DNA from: Flagellimonas sp. 389
GTDB lineage: Bacteria; Bacteroidota; Bacteroidia; Flavobacteriales; Flavobacteriaceae
NCBI RefSeq assembly: GCF_018449435.1
Contig: NZ_JAHCMU010000010.1
Coordinates: 62,001 to 126,000, forward strand
DNA length: 64,000 nt
Direction of reading: 5' to 3'
Of this stretch, positions 51,778 to 59,927 are shown one piece after another; positions within the stretch are counted from its first letter, which is position 1; each line of letters begins with the position of its first letter. A program made the position numbers and the translations under genes. The notes below the pieces were generated by a model. It worked only from the letters and a program-made list of their open reading frames with translations. It was not told the origin of the DNA and searched no databases.

Positions 51778-53424
51778 TTATTCAAGTCTACCAATCTCTT
51801 CGGCTCCTATTCCAATTCCAATGGCACCATTGTCTTCACCCAAGCTTCTAGAATCAACGCCCCAATCGTCTGAAGTGAACCCCTCACCATCGTAGGCAAT
51901 ACTGGCACCCTTCAATGCACCTGAAACAAAACCACCAGCGTTCCAGATACCTGCCTCTACAGCAACGACCTCTCTTGCATTGCCGGCAGCACCCCACTGC
52001 ACAAAGCTTCTTATGTTATCGGCATTGCCAAAACCATTATTGTTCGCGTACAGACCCAATCCACCTGCATCGTTAGGCACTTCAAGAACTACTGGTGATA
52101 TGACCAAGAACTCACCAGGTGCCAAGGATACGGAACCACTTACAACCTCGGTAGCATCGCCATCACCTACCCTAAAGTATTTTCCAGGGCCAAGGCACAT
52201 CCAGTAGTCAGAAAGATCTACCGTTATGTTTCCATTATTGTAGAGTTCTATATCATCATTAAGGAAATATTCCACTTCGTTGATAATCACAGAACGTTCT
52301 ACTACAACTTCCTTGAATATGTTCTCTTCACCAAAAGTGATTATACCAGTGCCTGCCCAATCGTCTGAAGTAAGTCCTTCACCATCGTAAGCAATGCTGG
52401 CACCGATCGGTACATGTGGAACGTAACCACCAGCATTCCAGATACCGGCTTCTACCGCAACAACTTCTCTTGCATTGCCAGCGGCACCCCATTGTACGAA
52501 GCTTCTAATGTTATCCGCACTACCAAAGTTATCGTTGTTGGCATAGAGCCCAAGTCCACCCGCATCGTTAGGAGCATCTAGAACCATTGGTGTTATCACC
52601 AAATATTCGCCCGGTGCCAAGGATACGGAACCACTTACGATTTTGGTAGCATCACCGTCACCAATCCTAAAATATCTTCCAGGGCCAAGGCACATCCAAT
52701 ATTCTGAAAGATCTACGGTTACAGTTCCATTATTGTAAAGTTCGATATAGTCATCGACCAAATATTCAACTTCGTTTATAATGATTGAACGTACTTCGGA
52801 AACGGGTTCTGTAAATGTATTGCCCTCGCCCAAGGTAGGGGTAGATGTCCCTGACCAATCATCTGATGTGTTGCCCTCTCCATCATAGGCTATACTAGCG
52901 CCAGTAGGCACATTGGGAATGAAACCACCGGCATTCCAAATACCAGCTTCAACGGCCACTACTTCCCTTGCGTTACCAGATGCACCCCATTGTACAAAGC
53001 TTCTAATGTTAGCGGCACTACCAAAGTTATCGTTGTTGGCATAAAGCCCAAGTCCACCCGCATTGTTAGATGCTTCAAGGGCTACTGGTGCTATCACCAA
53101 GTATTCACTAGGCTCAAGGGATACTGAACCACTTACGATTTCGGTAGCTTCTGCATCACCAATTCTAAAATATTGTCCTGGGCCAAGGCACATCCAGTAA
53201 TTGGTAAGATCTACCGCTACGTCTCCATTATTGTAAAGTTCAATATGGTCGTTCACCAAGTATTCTACTTCGTTGATAATTACGGAACGTACTTCCGTTG
53301 TTGAGTCCGGTGTTTCTTCAACCGGGTCCTCACCTCCAGGGTCCAAATCATCATTGTAAGCATCGTCTTCTGAGCAGCTCCACACTGCCAATACTGTTAA
53401 AAGGGATAATAGATAATTTTTCAT
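51778..53424 (-). CDS. Lipoprotein with three lamin-tail-like repeats
   Basis: A 548-residue lipoprotein (VLAVWSC). After an acidic linker (DDAYNDDLDPGGEDP), three tandem units of about 166 residues start at residues 45, 211 and 376. Each unit reads (R)S(V/I)IINEVEY, IELYNNG, YWMCLGPG, YLVI(A/T/S)P, GLGLYANN, RSFVQWGA(S/A)GNAREVVAVEAGIWNAGG, GASIAYDGEG, DDW. The INEVE...IELYN pattern matches the bacterial lamin-tail domain, a beta-sandwich often on surface proteins. The repeats are nearly identical, indicating recent duplication. Function is unknown; it may be a surface adhesin or binding scaffold of the adjacent periplasmic module. The 187 bp before it hold a 9-bp inverted pair GCGGAAAGG/CCTTTCCGC (53524-53532 and 53602-53610). 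Confidence 0.75.
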   Translation of the reverse strand: MKNYLLSLLTVLAVWSCSEDDAYNDDLDPGGEDPVEETPDSTTEVRSVIINEVEYLVNDHIELYNNGDVAVDLTNYWMCLGPGQYFRIGDAEATEIVSGSVSLEPSEYLVIAPVALEASNNAGGLGLYANNDNFGSAANIRSFVQWGASGNAREVVAVEAGIWNAGGFIPNVPTGASIAYDGEGNTSDDWSGTSTPTLGEGNTFTEPVSEVRSIIINEVEYLVDDYIELYNNGTVTVDLSEYWMCLGPGRYFRIGDGDATKIVSGSVSLAPGEYLVITPMVLDAPNDAGGLGLYANNDNFGSADNIRSFVQWGAAGNAREVVAVEAGIWNAGGYVPHVPIGASIAYDGEGLTSDDWAGTGIITFGEENIFKEVVVERSVIINEVEYFLNDDIELYNNGNITVDLSDYWMCLGPGKYFRVGDGDATEVVSGSVSLAPGEFLVISPVVLEVPNDAGGLGLYANNNGFGNADNIRSFVQWGAAGNAREVVAVEAGIWNAGGFVSGALKGASIAYDGEGFTSDDWGVDSRSLGEDNGAIGIGIGAEEIGRLE

Positions 53425-53611
53425 TTTTTAGATAATTTTTAATTAAAGAATAATTGTTTTTGAAGATTTAAAAAGTTTGAATGTCCGGTAACCGTTTTGA
53501 TTACCGTACCATGTATAGGATCAGCGGAAAGGGTGGGATGCTATGTTTCGAAAAAATTGTTAAGCATATTGCTTATGACATGTTCAGTCTCACATAGGTT
53601 TCCTTTCCGCT

Positions 53612-53920
53612 TTATGTTTTATAATTTGATTTTTGACATGATTTTTCATAACACCCATTACAACTGTACACTGGAACAGGAGTTCTACCATTATTTTTTT
53701 CGCCCATTTCTGGGTAGCCGAGTTCTGTTAACACATTCAGCGCATTGGAAATTTGATTTGCCCTAACAAAATTGAATACTATCAGGGATTCCATAGGATA
53801 GAGATTTACATTGGTGATATCCTTGATATTTGAAAGTGCTTCTTTGATCTTGACCGAACAACGAGAACAAAATGATTGCTGAACGGGAATTCTTGCGATA
53901 CTTGGTTTATTTATTTTCAT
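53612..53920 (-). CDS. HMA-like small metal-binding protein
   Basis: Translation from the ATG at 53920 gives 102 residues. The core FCSRCSVKIKEALSNIKDITNVNLYPMESLIVFNFVRANQISNALNVLTELGYP has the beta-alpha-beta HMA pattern with a metal-binding CxxC (FCSRC). The C-terminal tail has CNGCYEKSC, a second Cys cluster. The longer open frame upstream overlaps the barrel gene and is not favoured. It is the fifth gene of the cytochrome c operon, 11 bp after the barrel stop. Copper or other metal handling is suggested but not shown. Confidence 0.65.
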   Translation of the reverse strand: MKINKPSIARIPVQQSFCSRCSVKIKEALSNIKDITNVNLYPMESLIVFNFVRANQISNALNVLTELGYPEMGEKNNGRTPVPVYSCNGCYEKSCQKSNYKT

Positions 53921-53930
53921 TTTTTTTGTT

Positions 53931-54776
53931 TTAAAAGACTCTTGATAGATTGAACCCAAAGAATATATCCCCGTCAGACCAGTCACCTGTCGCTTGCCCT
54001 AAGAAGCCGTTGGTATTCATTGGCTGGGCGTTTGTAAAATGCAATTGAAAAACATGGCCTCCCGTTTCAATATCGATACCCACTGAAAGTGGATTGTTAA
54101 AGGGAGCGTTATCGGCCCTGTTCAGGTGAAATCCGTAATCGATATTAAGCGATAACCTTTTGGACAGTTTATGCCTACCTCCAATTCCAAGGGCGTATTG
54201 TGAGTTCTCTTGTTCATCCAATTGCACCAAATTGTCATGGAAAAAGGTTGGGATTAGCTCTAAAGAAAAGTTCTTGTTGAACTTCTTGGCTATTAATAAC
54301 TGGGCCGTATATCCAAGACGGTTCTCAAACTTAAGGAGCGGTAAATTTACATCGTCCAAGGCTCCGTTAATGAGCAAAGTTCCAAACCCTACCAACGTAA
54401 CGGGAAAGCCCTTTTTTTGCTGCCGTACCAATCGAAGTTTTAACGAGCTTTCATACGTTTTCAAAAATGAGCTACGTGAAACCCCTACATTGATACCATC
54501 GGAAATTCCATAAATGAAGTTCAATCGGGTAACCGCTTGATCGAGCCCAAAAAAATCTTCAAATCCTGGTTTTATGGAGCCAAACCTGTGGGATACCACA
54601 AAATACAGCTCTTTTTGGGATACCATTTTGGTGGATTCAAAGTTTACGATTTTCAATCCTTTAAAAGCGGCGCTTTCAAAGTCTTTGGCATTGTTAGTAT
54701 CAATTTCTGATAATAGGTCGTCTTGCGAAAAACCTACTATGGGCAATAAAAAGAGGATGAGGTATATTGTTTTCAT
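53931..54776 (-). CDS. DUF5777-like outer-membrane beta-barrel protein (first copy)
   Basis: A 281-residue protein with signal peptide MKTIYLILFLLPIVGFSQ. It contains repeated strand-like segments (LNFIYGISDGINVGVSRSSF, KFNKNFSLELIPTFFHDNLVQLDEQENSQYALGIGGRHKL) and ends GDIFFGFNLSRVF, an outer-membrane-barrel type C-terminal Phe. It is the paralog of the barrel at 49759. It lies 22 bp after the OB-fold gene. Its likely location is the outer membrane; the cargo is unknown. Confidence 0.78.
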   Translation of the reverse strand: MKTIYLILFLLPIVGFSQDDLLSEIDTNNAKDFESAAFKGLKIVNFESTKMVSQKELYFVVSHRFGSIKPGFEDFFGLDQAVTRLNFIYGISDGINVGVSRSSFLKTYESSLKLRLVRQQKKGFPVTLVGFGTLLINGALDDVNLPLLKFENRLGYTAQLLIAKKFNKNFSLELIPTFFHDNLVQLDEQENSQYALGIGGRHKLSKRLSLNIDYGFHLNRADNAPFNNPLSVGIDIETGGHVFQLHFTNAQPMNTNGFLGQATGDWSDGDIFFGFNLSRVF

Positions 54777-54797
54777 TTTTTCTGTTTTCTGAAGTGT

Positions 54798-55208
54798 TTA
54801 GTAATTGTTGATCAGGATAGCCTGGTCTATTTTTACGATTTCGAGTAAATCATCATAACCTACGCACCTTCCTTTTACGCGAATCATATTACCTTTTATC
54901 AAGGTTGCTTCAATTTCACTACTGCCATCAAAATCTATTTGAACTTTGTCGTCCACAATAATGGTTCGTTGTTGTTCCACATTGCTTATCAATCCATTGA
55001 CTTCGATAATTTTATCCGCAAAGCTTTCCAACGAACCGTTAGCATCGGCAAATCTGTTCTGTAACTCTGTTGCCGATAATACAGCTACCGTTTGTTCTTC
55101 AATGACATTTCTGTGAGGTCTGTACATGTAGCTGTACATAAAAAAAGAGGCAAAAGTTATAATGATTAATGCTACAAAGGCAATGGTCAGGTATTTTTGC
55201 ATTTTCAT
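54798..55208 (-). CDS. OB-fold (tRNA_anti-like) membrane-anchored protein (first copy)
   Basis: A 136-residue protein with an N-terminal transmembrane helix (YLTIAFVALIIITFASFFMYSYMY). The OB-fold follows: DKIIEVNGLISNVEQQRTIIVDDKVQIDFDGSS, then LIKGNMIRVKGRCVGYDDLLEIVKIDQAILIN. It overlaps the YceI gene by 4 bp (ATGA), a typical coupled arrangement, and is paralogous to the 143-residue protein at 51213. It is presumably periplasmic-facing and of unknown function. Confidence 0.75.
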   Translation of the reverse strand: MKMQKYLTIAFVALIIITFASFFMYSYMYRPHRNVIEEQTVAVLSATELQNRFADANGSLESFADKIIEVNGLISNVEQQRTIIVDDKVQIDFDGSSEIEATLIKGNMIRVKGRCVGYDDLLEIVKIDQAILINNY

Positions 55209-55768
55209 CTTCCAACAAGATTAAAGTTGATCTGTACCAATACTTCTTTAGCAATTTTGCTGCGCACTAATTTTGGAATTTCAATATCAAAATCTTCTGG
55301 AGCGACCTTGAAGGCACCTTCCATAACAATAGCATCTTCCACTTTACGAACAGATAAGGTTGTCCGTATATCTTTTTCTTTTCCATGCAAGCCCAACGTT
55401 CCATCTACGAGAATTTCCGATGGGGACTCTGTAAGTTTTGAGCTATCAAAATCCAATAGCTCCCCCTTAAAAGTTGCTTTGGGATAAGTATCGGATTCAA
55501 TATAGTTTTCATTGAAATGCTCTTGCATCAAGGAGTTTTTAAAGCGAAATCCCTTTACCAAAGCCAGAGAAGCGATTTCGTTGGTTTCAGTGTCAAGAAT
55601 GGCAGTAGCAGATTCGGTCTCTGCCTTTACTTCTTCAAATAGTTTTTCTGAAGCTTCAAATACAATATTGGCATTTTTATCAATGTATTTTTTCTGGGCA
55701 TTGCCAGTATAAACTCCTATTACTGTAGAGATCATAGCTAACAGAATCGTGTTCCTTAAGTTTTTCAT
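55205..55768 (-). CDS. YceI family periplasmic protein (first copy)
   Basis: A 187-residue protein with signal sequence (ILLAMISTVIGVYTGNAQ). The YceI lipocalin-like core is visible in YIDKNANIVFEASEKLFEEVKAETESATAILD, SLALVKGFRFKNSLMQEHFNENYIESDTYPKATFKGEL and LGLHGKEKDIRTTLSVRK. It is 30 bp after the cytochrome gene and overlaps the OB-fold gene by 4 bp. It may carry a polyisoprenoid or quinone in the periplasm, in keeping with a redox role next to a cytochrome; this is inference. Confidence 0.9.
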   Translation of the reverse strand: MKNLRNTILLAMISTVIGVYTGNAQKKYIDKNANIVFEASEKLFEEVKAETESATAILDTETNEIASLALVKGFRFKNSLMQEHFNENYIESDTYPKATFKGELLDFDSSKLTESPSEILVDGTLGLHGKEKDIRTTLSVRKVEDAIVMEGAFKVAPEDFDIEIPKLVRSKIAKEVLVQINFNLVGR

Positions 55769-55798
55769 TGTTGTTTATTTTGGTGTTATGTTTATCTA

Positions 55799-56191
55799 TT
55801 ATTCTGCTAATCCTTCTTGAATCCATTGTTCGATAAGGTCTATTGATGCTTGTGGCATTCTACCAGATGGTGGCATGGCGTTTGGCTCTCCGGTTTGTTT
55901 AGAGATGGTGTTCAGTACCCCGGCATTTCGAGCACGTACCTGGTCATAGGTTACCAAAGCAAATGGCGCCCCGTTTCTTGGTGGGCTCGAATGGCATCCC
56001 AAACAATTGCTTGTGATTATGGGTTGAATGTTGGCTGAAAATGTAACTGTGGCATTTCCATTTTCACCATCACCTTCATTATCCGTGTTCTCGGTATCGT
56101 CCACTAGCAATAGATCACTTTCACTATCGTTGGTGCAACCAAATACCAAAACAGCCGAAAAAAGCAAGATGGGTTTTAAAATATTCTTCAT
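55799..56191 (-). CDS. Cytochrome c lipoprotein
   Basis: A 130-residue lipoprotein (VLVFGC). It has one c-type heme site CLGCHSSPP near residue 63 and a possible distal Met in AMPPSGRMP (about 108-115). An acidic linker (ESDLLLVDDTENTDNEGDG) precedes the domain. Its size and CxxCH suggest a small electron carrier exposed in the periplasm or at the cell surface. First gene of the leftward operon, under a promoter with activator-like repeats. Confidence 0.85.
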   Translation of the reverse strand: MKNILKPILLFSAVLVFGCTNDSESDLLLVDDTENTDNEGDGENGNATVTFSANIQPIITSNCLGCHSSPPRNGAPFALVTYDQVRARNAGVLNTISKQTGEPNAMPPSGRMPQASIDLIEQWIQEGLAE

Positions 56192-56220
56192 TTGTGTTCG
56201 ATTTTTTATTCACAGCAAAA

Positions 56221-56251
56221 CAACTATATACCAGGAGGTTATAAGGACAAA
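56221..56251 (-). promoter_or_regulatory. Bacteroidota-type promoter of the cytochrome/YceI operon
   Basis: On the minus strand, TTTG (56251-56248) and TATAGTTG (56228-56221) are 19 bp apart. They match the -33 and -7 consensus at all but one base and end about 29 bp before the cytochrome start codon. A GGGAA repeat array starts 13 bp upstream of the -33 element. Confidence 0.65.
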
Positions 56252-56254
56252 ATG

Positions 56255-56319
56255 TTCGTGAGAGGGAAAAATTGGCTTTGAAAGGGAAGAATTGACCGTG
56301 ATATGGAAAGAGATTTTCC
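56255..56319. promoter_or_regulatory. Tandem GGGAA operator array (20-bp period)
   Basis: GGGAAAAATTGGC begins at 56264, GGGAAGAATTGAC at 56284 and a weaker GGAAAGAGATT at 56305, giving an approximately 20-bp period. A further GGGAAAG lies near 56345. Two similar units with the same spacing and surrounding TTCG lie at 57914-57955. Direct repeats at about two helical turns are typical of LytTR regulators, one of which is encoded next door. The array sits just upstream of the -33 element, an activator position. Confidence 0.6.
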
Positions 56320-56450
56320 AATAAAAAACTAGTTTCCCCAAACTGGGAAAGAAAGTTATTTTTGCAAAGAAGGTTTGTGATGGATTTTTTAGAAACCCGA
56401 TCAATCTTATTCTGTAGTTAAGGAAATTACGTTTTCAACATTATAACCCC

Positions 56451-57584
56451 ATGAGAAAGGATAGGCTCTATTTTTTTACATTTTTGGCCATAACGGTAAT
56501 TTTTGTGCTCATTGCAGGAATTTCAACGAGGTCCTTTATAAAGGTTAGTGCCAATAACCTTTTAAACACCCAATTGGAATCGAGCAAAAGAGAAGCTAGG
56601 GAAGTTGCAAGTTTGATAGGGTTTCAATTGGCCAGTGGCATACCAAAAGATTCGGTAATCGATAATGTCCAAAGAAGTATTGAAAACACGAATATTGAAA
56701 ATGGTTTCATCTGTATGTTCGATTGGTCTGGAAAGGAAATCTGCCACCCAGATATTACCAAAGTTGGGCAACAGATCAATCCAAATCAATCTTCTGTAAC
56801 CTCGGTAGATGGTGAAATGACCTCAGAGGATTTTTATGAATTATTGACCGACAAAAGAAGCTTTGGAGGGGTACGGGACTTTAAAGAAGAAGACCGAGAT
56901 TCTGAAATCATCTATTTATATCCAGTAAAAAACTCGGATTGGATAATCGCTGCCCATGCCAACGTCAAAAAGATTTCTACACAGATTGATGATATCAGAA
57001 ACAAGTTCTACACCATTTTTATTATTATGGGAGCCGCATTGATTCTTTGTTCGGTAATCATGGTGAGGATTATAGGAAGTGCCTACGAGAAAAAGCTGGA
57101 AGCCAAAAACCAAAAGTTGGAAGATCAAAACCAAAGATTGGGAGACGAAGTGGTCAACTTGGCCAAACTCAACAAAGACTTGGACAACTACCAGCAAAAG
57201 GTCATGGACACCAAACTTAATGTACCTAAAACCGACTCCGAAAAGAACAAGAAAAGAATACTCACCTACGTAAGAAATGAACTTAGACCCATTTCCACGG
57301 AGGATATTGCCTACATCTATACTGAAAGTACGATTACCTACGTAGTCTGTTTTGATGGAAGTCGTTCCACGACAAATGTTAGTTTGGATGAGTTGTTTTC
57401 AAACATGGACGAAAGCCATTTTTATCGAGCCAACCGTCAATTTATAGTTGCTATTTCGGCAATCAATAAAATCATTAAGTATGGCAATAATCAGTTAAAG
57501 ATTTTGGTCGACCCTAATTCTGAAGTTGATATTATTATTAGTAAGAACAAAGCTGCCGAGTTTAAACAATGGCTTAATTCTTAA
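56451..57584 (+). CDS. Membrane-bound LytTR transcriptional regulator with Cache-like sensor domain
   Basis: A 377-residue protein: transmembrane helix (FLAITVIFVLIAGISTRSF), periplasmic Cache-like domain (about 35-180, ending SDWIIAAHANV), second transmembrane helix (TIFIIMGAALILCSVIMVRII), coiled coil (KLEAKNQKLEDQNQRLGDEVV, then NLAKLNKDLDNYQQKV), and a C-terminal LytTR DNA-binding domain (YIYTESTITYVVCFDG, NMDESHFYRANRQFIVAISAINKII). No histidine kinase or receiver is present, so it is a one-component membrane regulator. It is divergent from the cytochrome/YceI operon, whose intergenic region holds GGGAA repeats. Confidence 0.88.
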   Translation: MRKDRLYFFTFLAITVIFVLIAGISTRSFIKVSANNLLNTQLESSKREAREVASLIGFQLASGIPKDSVIDNVQRSIENTNIENGFICMFDWSGKEICHPDITKVGQQINPNQSSVTSVDGEMTSEDFYELLTDKRSFGGVRDFKEEDRDSEIIYLYPVKNSDWIIAAHANVKKISTQIDDIRNKFYTIFIIMGAALILCSVIMVRIIGSAYEKKLEAKNQKLEDQNQRLGDEVVNLAKLNKDLDNYQQKVMDTKLNVPKTDSEKNKKRILTYVRNELRPISTEDIAYIYTESTITYVVCFDGSRSTTNVSLDELFSNMDESHFYRANRQFIVAISAINKIIKYGNNQLKILVDPNSEVDIIISKNKAAEFKQWLNS

Positions 57585-57606
57585 AAAGAAGAGGTTCCAT
57601 AAGAAA

Positions 57607-57635
57607 GCCCTCAAAACAACTTCTATCTTGAGGGC
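57607..57635 (+). terminator. Hairpin after the LytTR gene
   Basis: GCCCTCAA (57607-57614) and TTGAGGGC (57628-57635) form a perfect 8-bp stem with a 13-nt loop 22 bp after the stop codon. The T-run is poor, so termination may be weak. Confidence 0.55.
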
Positions 57636-57732
57636 ACTTCCTAACTAAAATAAACACTAAACTATACGTTTCGGGTACTACTAACCTCCCTTTTTTCTGA
57701 ATTTGTTAATTCACTTTCTACAACAATTCGTT

Positions 57733-57849
57733 CTATTTAAAAATTCCTAAACGTACCGTCAATAGTATTATGAAAACTACTGTTGAAAGAATAAAACAGG
57801 TAAAGGGGAAGAAGAAATAAATCAGTTTGTTCGTAGCTTCTCTTTTCAT
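57733..57849 (-). CDS. Small membrane peptide (38 residues)
   Basis: An ATG at 57849 (minus strand) opens 38 codons: a basic start MKREATNKL, then one long hydrophobic segment IYFFFPFTCFILSTVVFIIL and a short tail LTVRLGIFK. A longer frame extends upstream but lacks protein-like composition. The start lies 75 bp from a GGGAA pair at 57924, against 73 bp for the cytochrome gene and its array. The CAAA word is 16 bp before the first GGGAA in both. This points to shared control by the LytTR regulator. Function is unknown. Confidence 0.5.
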   Translation of the reverse strand: MKREATNKLIYFFFPFTCFILSTVVFIILLTVRLGIFK

Positions 57850-57907
57850 TTGGTTCTGTTGATTTAATTGATGAAACAAAGAAATGCTGATGAAGAAAAA
57901 TATACCA

Positions 57908-57955
57908 CAAAACTTCGGTGAGGGGGAAAATCGACACTTAAAAGGGAAAAAGGGG
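57908..57955. promoter_or_regulatory. Second GGGAA operator pair
   Basis: GGGAAAATCGAC starts at 57924 and GGGAAAAAGGGG at 57944, exactly 20 bp apart. TTCGG and CAAA (57908-57911) lie to the left, as at 56248-56264. The arrangement mirrors the array in front of the cytochrome/YceI operon and would control the minus-strand small peptide. The rest of the 57850-58111 gap shows no gene. Confidence 0.55.
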
Positions 57956-58111
57956 AGGTAAAAAAACAATACATTTACCCAACGGAACAGCAACTATCAC
58001 CCAAATTGGTTTAGGGTATATGCTAGTCATACAATTGCCATACTTTAGGCTGCTAATTTTTGAAAAGTGCAATCAGATGCTTGGGTAGGTAAAGTATATA
58101 GTCTTTTAACT

Positions 58112-59098
58112 TTACCACCGATGATGCACCGATGGGCGAATCATCTCATTATAAACATCTTCAACTGCCAGCATTTCTTCTTTTGAAAGATTACGAAGTT
58201 TCAACGCTTCTAAATTGGAATACAATTGCTCGTTTTTTGATACACCTGGTATTACACAGCTCACTTCTTCGAACATCAATATCCACTTTATGGCCAAATG
58301 CACCAACTCAAAATCTTTTGGAAATATCGATTTTAACCGTTCAACCGCTTCAAGACCCAGATTGTAATCTATTCCCGAGAACGTTTCACCTTGATCAAAA
58401 GCTTCACCTTTGCGGTTGAATTGGCGATGGTCATCATTCGAAAATGTGGATTTTGAATGGAATTTGCCAGTTAACAATCCACTTGCCAATGGTACGCGGG
58501 CAATAATTCCCACATTTCTTTTTTTCGCTTGCTCAAAAAGCAGGTCAGCAGGCCGATGCCTGAACATATTAAAAATAATTTGGACTGTACTCACATTAGG
58601 ATATTCTATTGCCTTTAAGGCCTCTTCAACTTTCTCGACGCTCACTCCAAGATTGGATACTTTTCCCTCTTTTTTGAGTTTTTCAAATTCTTCAAAAATT
58701 TCCTGCCGATAATATACCTCCGTAGGCGGACAGTGCAATTGAATGAGGTCTATATAGTCCAAACCTGTGTTCTTTAAACTTTGCTCTACATATTCCCTAA
58801 GCACTTTTGGTTGATACCCTTCACTAACATGGGGGTTTATAAACCTACCACATTTAGTAGCTATATACACTTTTTCTTTTCGGGAACGAATGAGTTTGCC
58901 TACAGCGTGTTAACTTTTCCCATTTTCATAAACATCTGCCGTGTCAATAAAGTTTATTCCCTTATCTATAGCCTCATTAAGAATACGTTCGGCATTTTTA
59001 TCATCAAACCCACTCCCCCATTTTCCTCCAACTTGCCATGTTCCCAGACTTATTTCAGAGACTTTTAGCTCTGTCTTTCCCAGTGTTCTATAATTCAT
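58112..59098 (-). pseudogene. Aldo/keto reductase gene with an in-frame stop codon
   Basis: The frame encodes a complete AKR: NYRTLGKTELKVSEISLGTW, TADVYENGKS (catalytic Asp/Tyr region), then HAVGKLIRSRKEKVYIATKCGRF, LDYIDLIQLHCPP, PGVSKNEQLYSNLEAL. A TAA at codon 63 (58910-58912) splits it. The upstream and downstream parts are in the same frame, and the normal family sequence there is G-x-S-E, so GAA has become TAA. It is a recent nonsense mutation, a sequencing error, or much less likely a readthrough codon. The rest of the gene shows no decay. Confidence 0.85.
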
Positions 59099-59317
59099 CT
59101 TATACGATTAAATCAAACAGTTTGCTTCTTATTGCTTTGTTGAAAAACAAATAGTGATACAATTGCATGGTGGAACACCATACATATCTATTAAAAAATT
59201 CTAAAGATACTACTAGATGTAAAATCGAGGAAATAGAATACAACAAAGTAGTAATCAAAATCCTATCTAAAAAGCAACACATAAAACCTATATTTGGGTA
59301 TCGAAAAACTTGTTGAC

Positions 59318-59917
59318 ATGAATTCATGGTTACAATCCATTGAACTAGAAGGTAACTTGGTAAAACTTTTGCCGATGCTACCTTCCCATAAATCAGGATT
59401 AGTTAAGGCGGCAGAAGATGGTAATCTTTGGGAATTGTGGTATACCTCTGTTCCATCCAAAGAAACTGTGGATACCTATATCGATTTTGCCCTAAATGCG
59501 GAGGAGGCAGGTTTAGCACTTCCCTTTGTAATTATTGATAAAAAAACAAATACGATAGTAGGTTCTACCCGTTTTTGTAGTGCCGATGCACCAAACCGAA
59601 GGGTGGAAATAGGCTATACTTGGTATGCGCAACATGTGCAACGCACGGGAATCAATACCGAATGCAAGTACTTGATGTTAAGCCATGCCTTTGAAAAACT
59701 AGATGCCATTGCCGTTGAGTTCAAAACCAATTTCTTTAACTTCCCTTCACGGAATGCTATTTTGCGATTGGGGGCAAGACAAGATGGAATCATTAGAAAC
59801 CATCGTATTGATAAACAAGGAAACATTAGGGATACGGTCATTTTTTCTATATTGAACAGTGAATGGCCCGCGGTGAAAACTTCCTTGGAATTTAAAATGA
59901 GGAAGACCTACTCTTAA
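59318..59917 (+). CDS. GNAT family N-acetyltransferase (RimJ/RimL-type)
   Basis: A 199-residue protein from the ATG at 59318; an upstream TTG frame is less likely. It has the RimJ/RimL-like segments LEGNLVKLLPMLPSHKSGL, GLALPFVIIDKKTNTIVGSTRFCSADAPNRRVEIGYTWY, and AFEKLDAIAVEFKTNFFNFPSRNAILRLGARQDG, with acetyl-CoA binding implied by the central strand region. The acceptor is unknown. The next gene begins 10 bp downstream, so the two are probably co-transcribed. The preceding 220 bp (59099-59317) hold no recognised feature. Confidence 0.88.
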   Translation: MNSWLQSIELEGNLVKLLPMLPSHKSGLVKAAEDGNLWELWYTSVPSKETVDTYIDFALNAEEAGLALPFVIIDKKTNTIVGSTRFCSADAPNRRVEIGYTWYAQHVQRTGINTECKYLMLSHAFEKLDAIAVEFKTNFFNFPSRNAILRLGARQDGIIRNHRIDKQGNIRDTVIFSILNSEWPAVKTSLEFKMRKTYS

Positions 59918-59927
59918 AAACAAAAAA

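Noticed and set aside
57733-57993. Full 86-residue minus-strand frame next to the LytTR gene
   Set aside because: The first 48 codons are phenylalanine-rich reverse complement of the operator region; only the part from 57849 looks like a real peptide.
58870-58912. Frameshift in the aldo/keto reductase gene
   Set aside because: The two parts are in the same frame, with 13 codons from the TAA to the next start; the break is a nonsense codon, not a shift.
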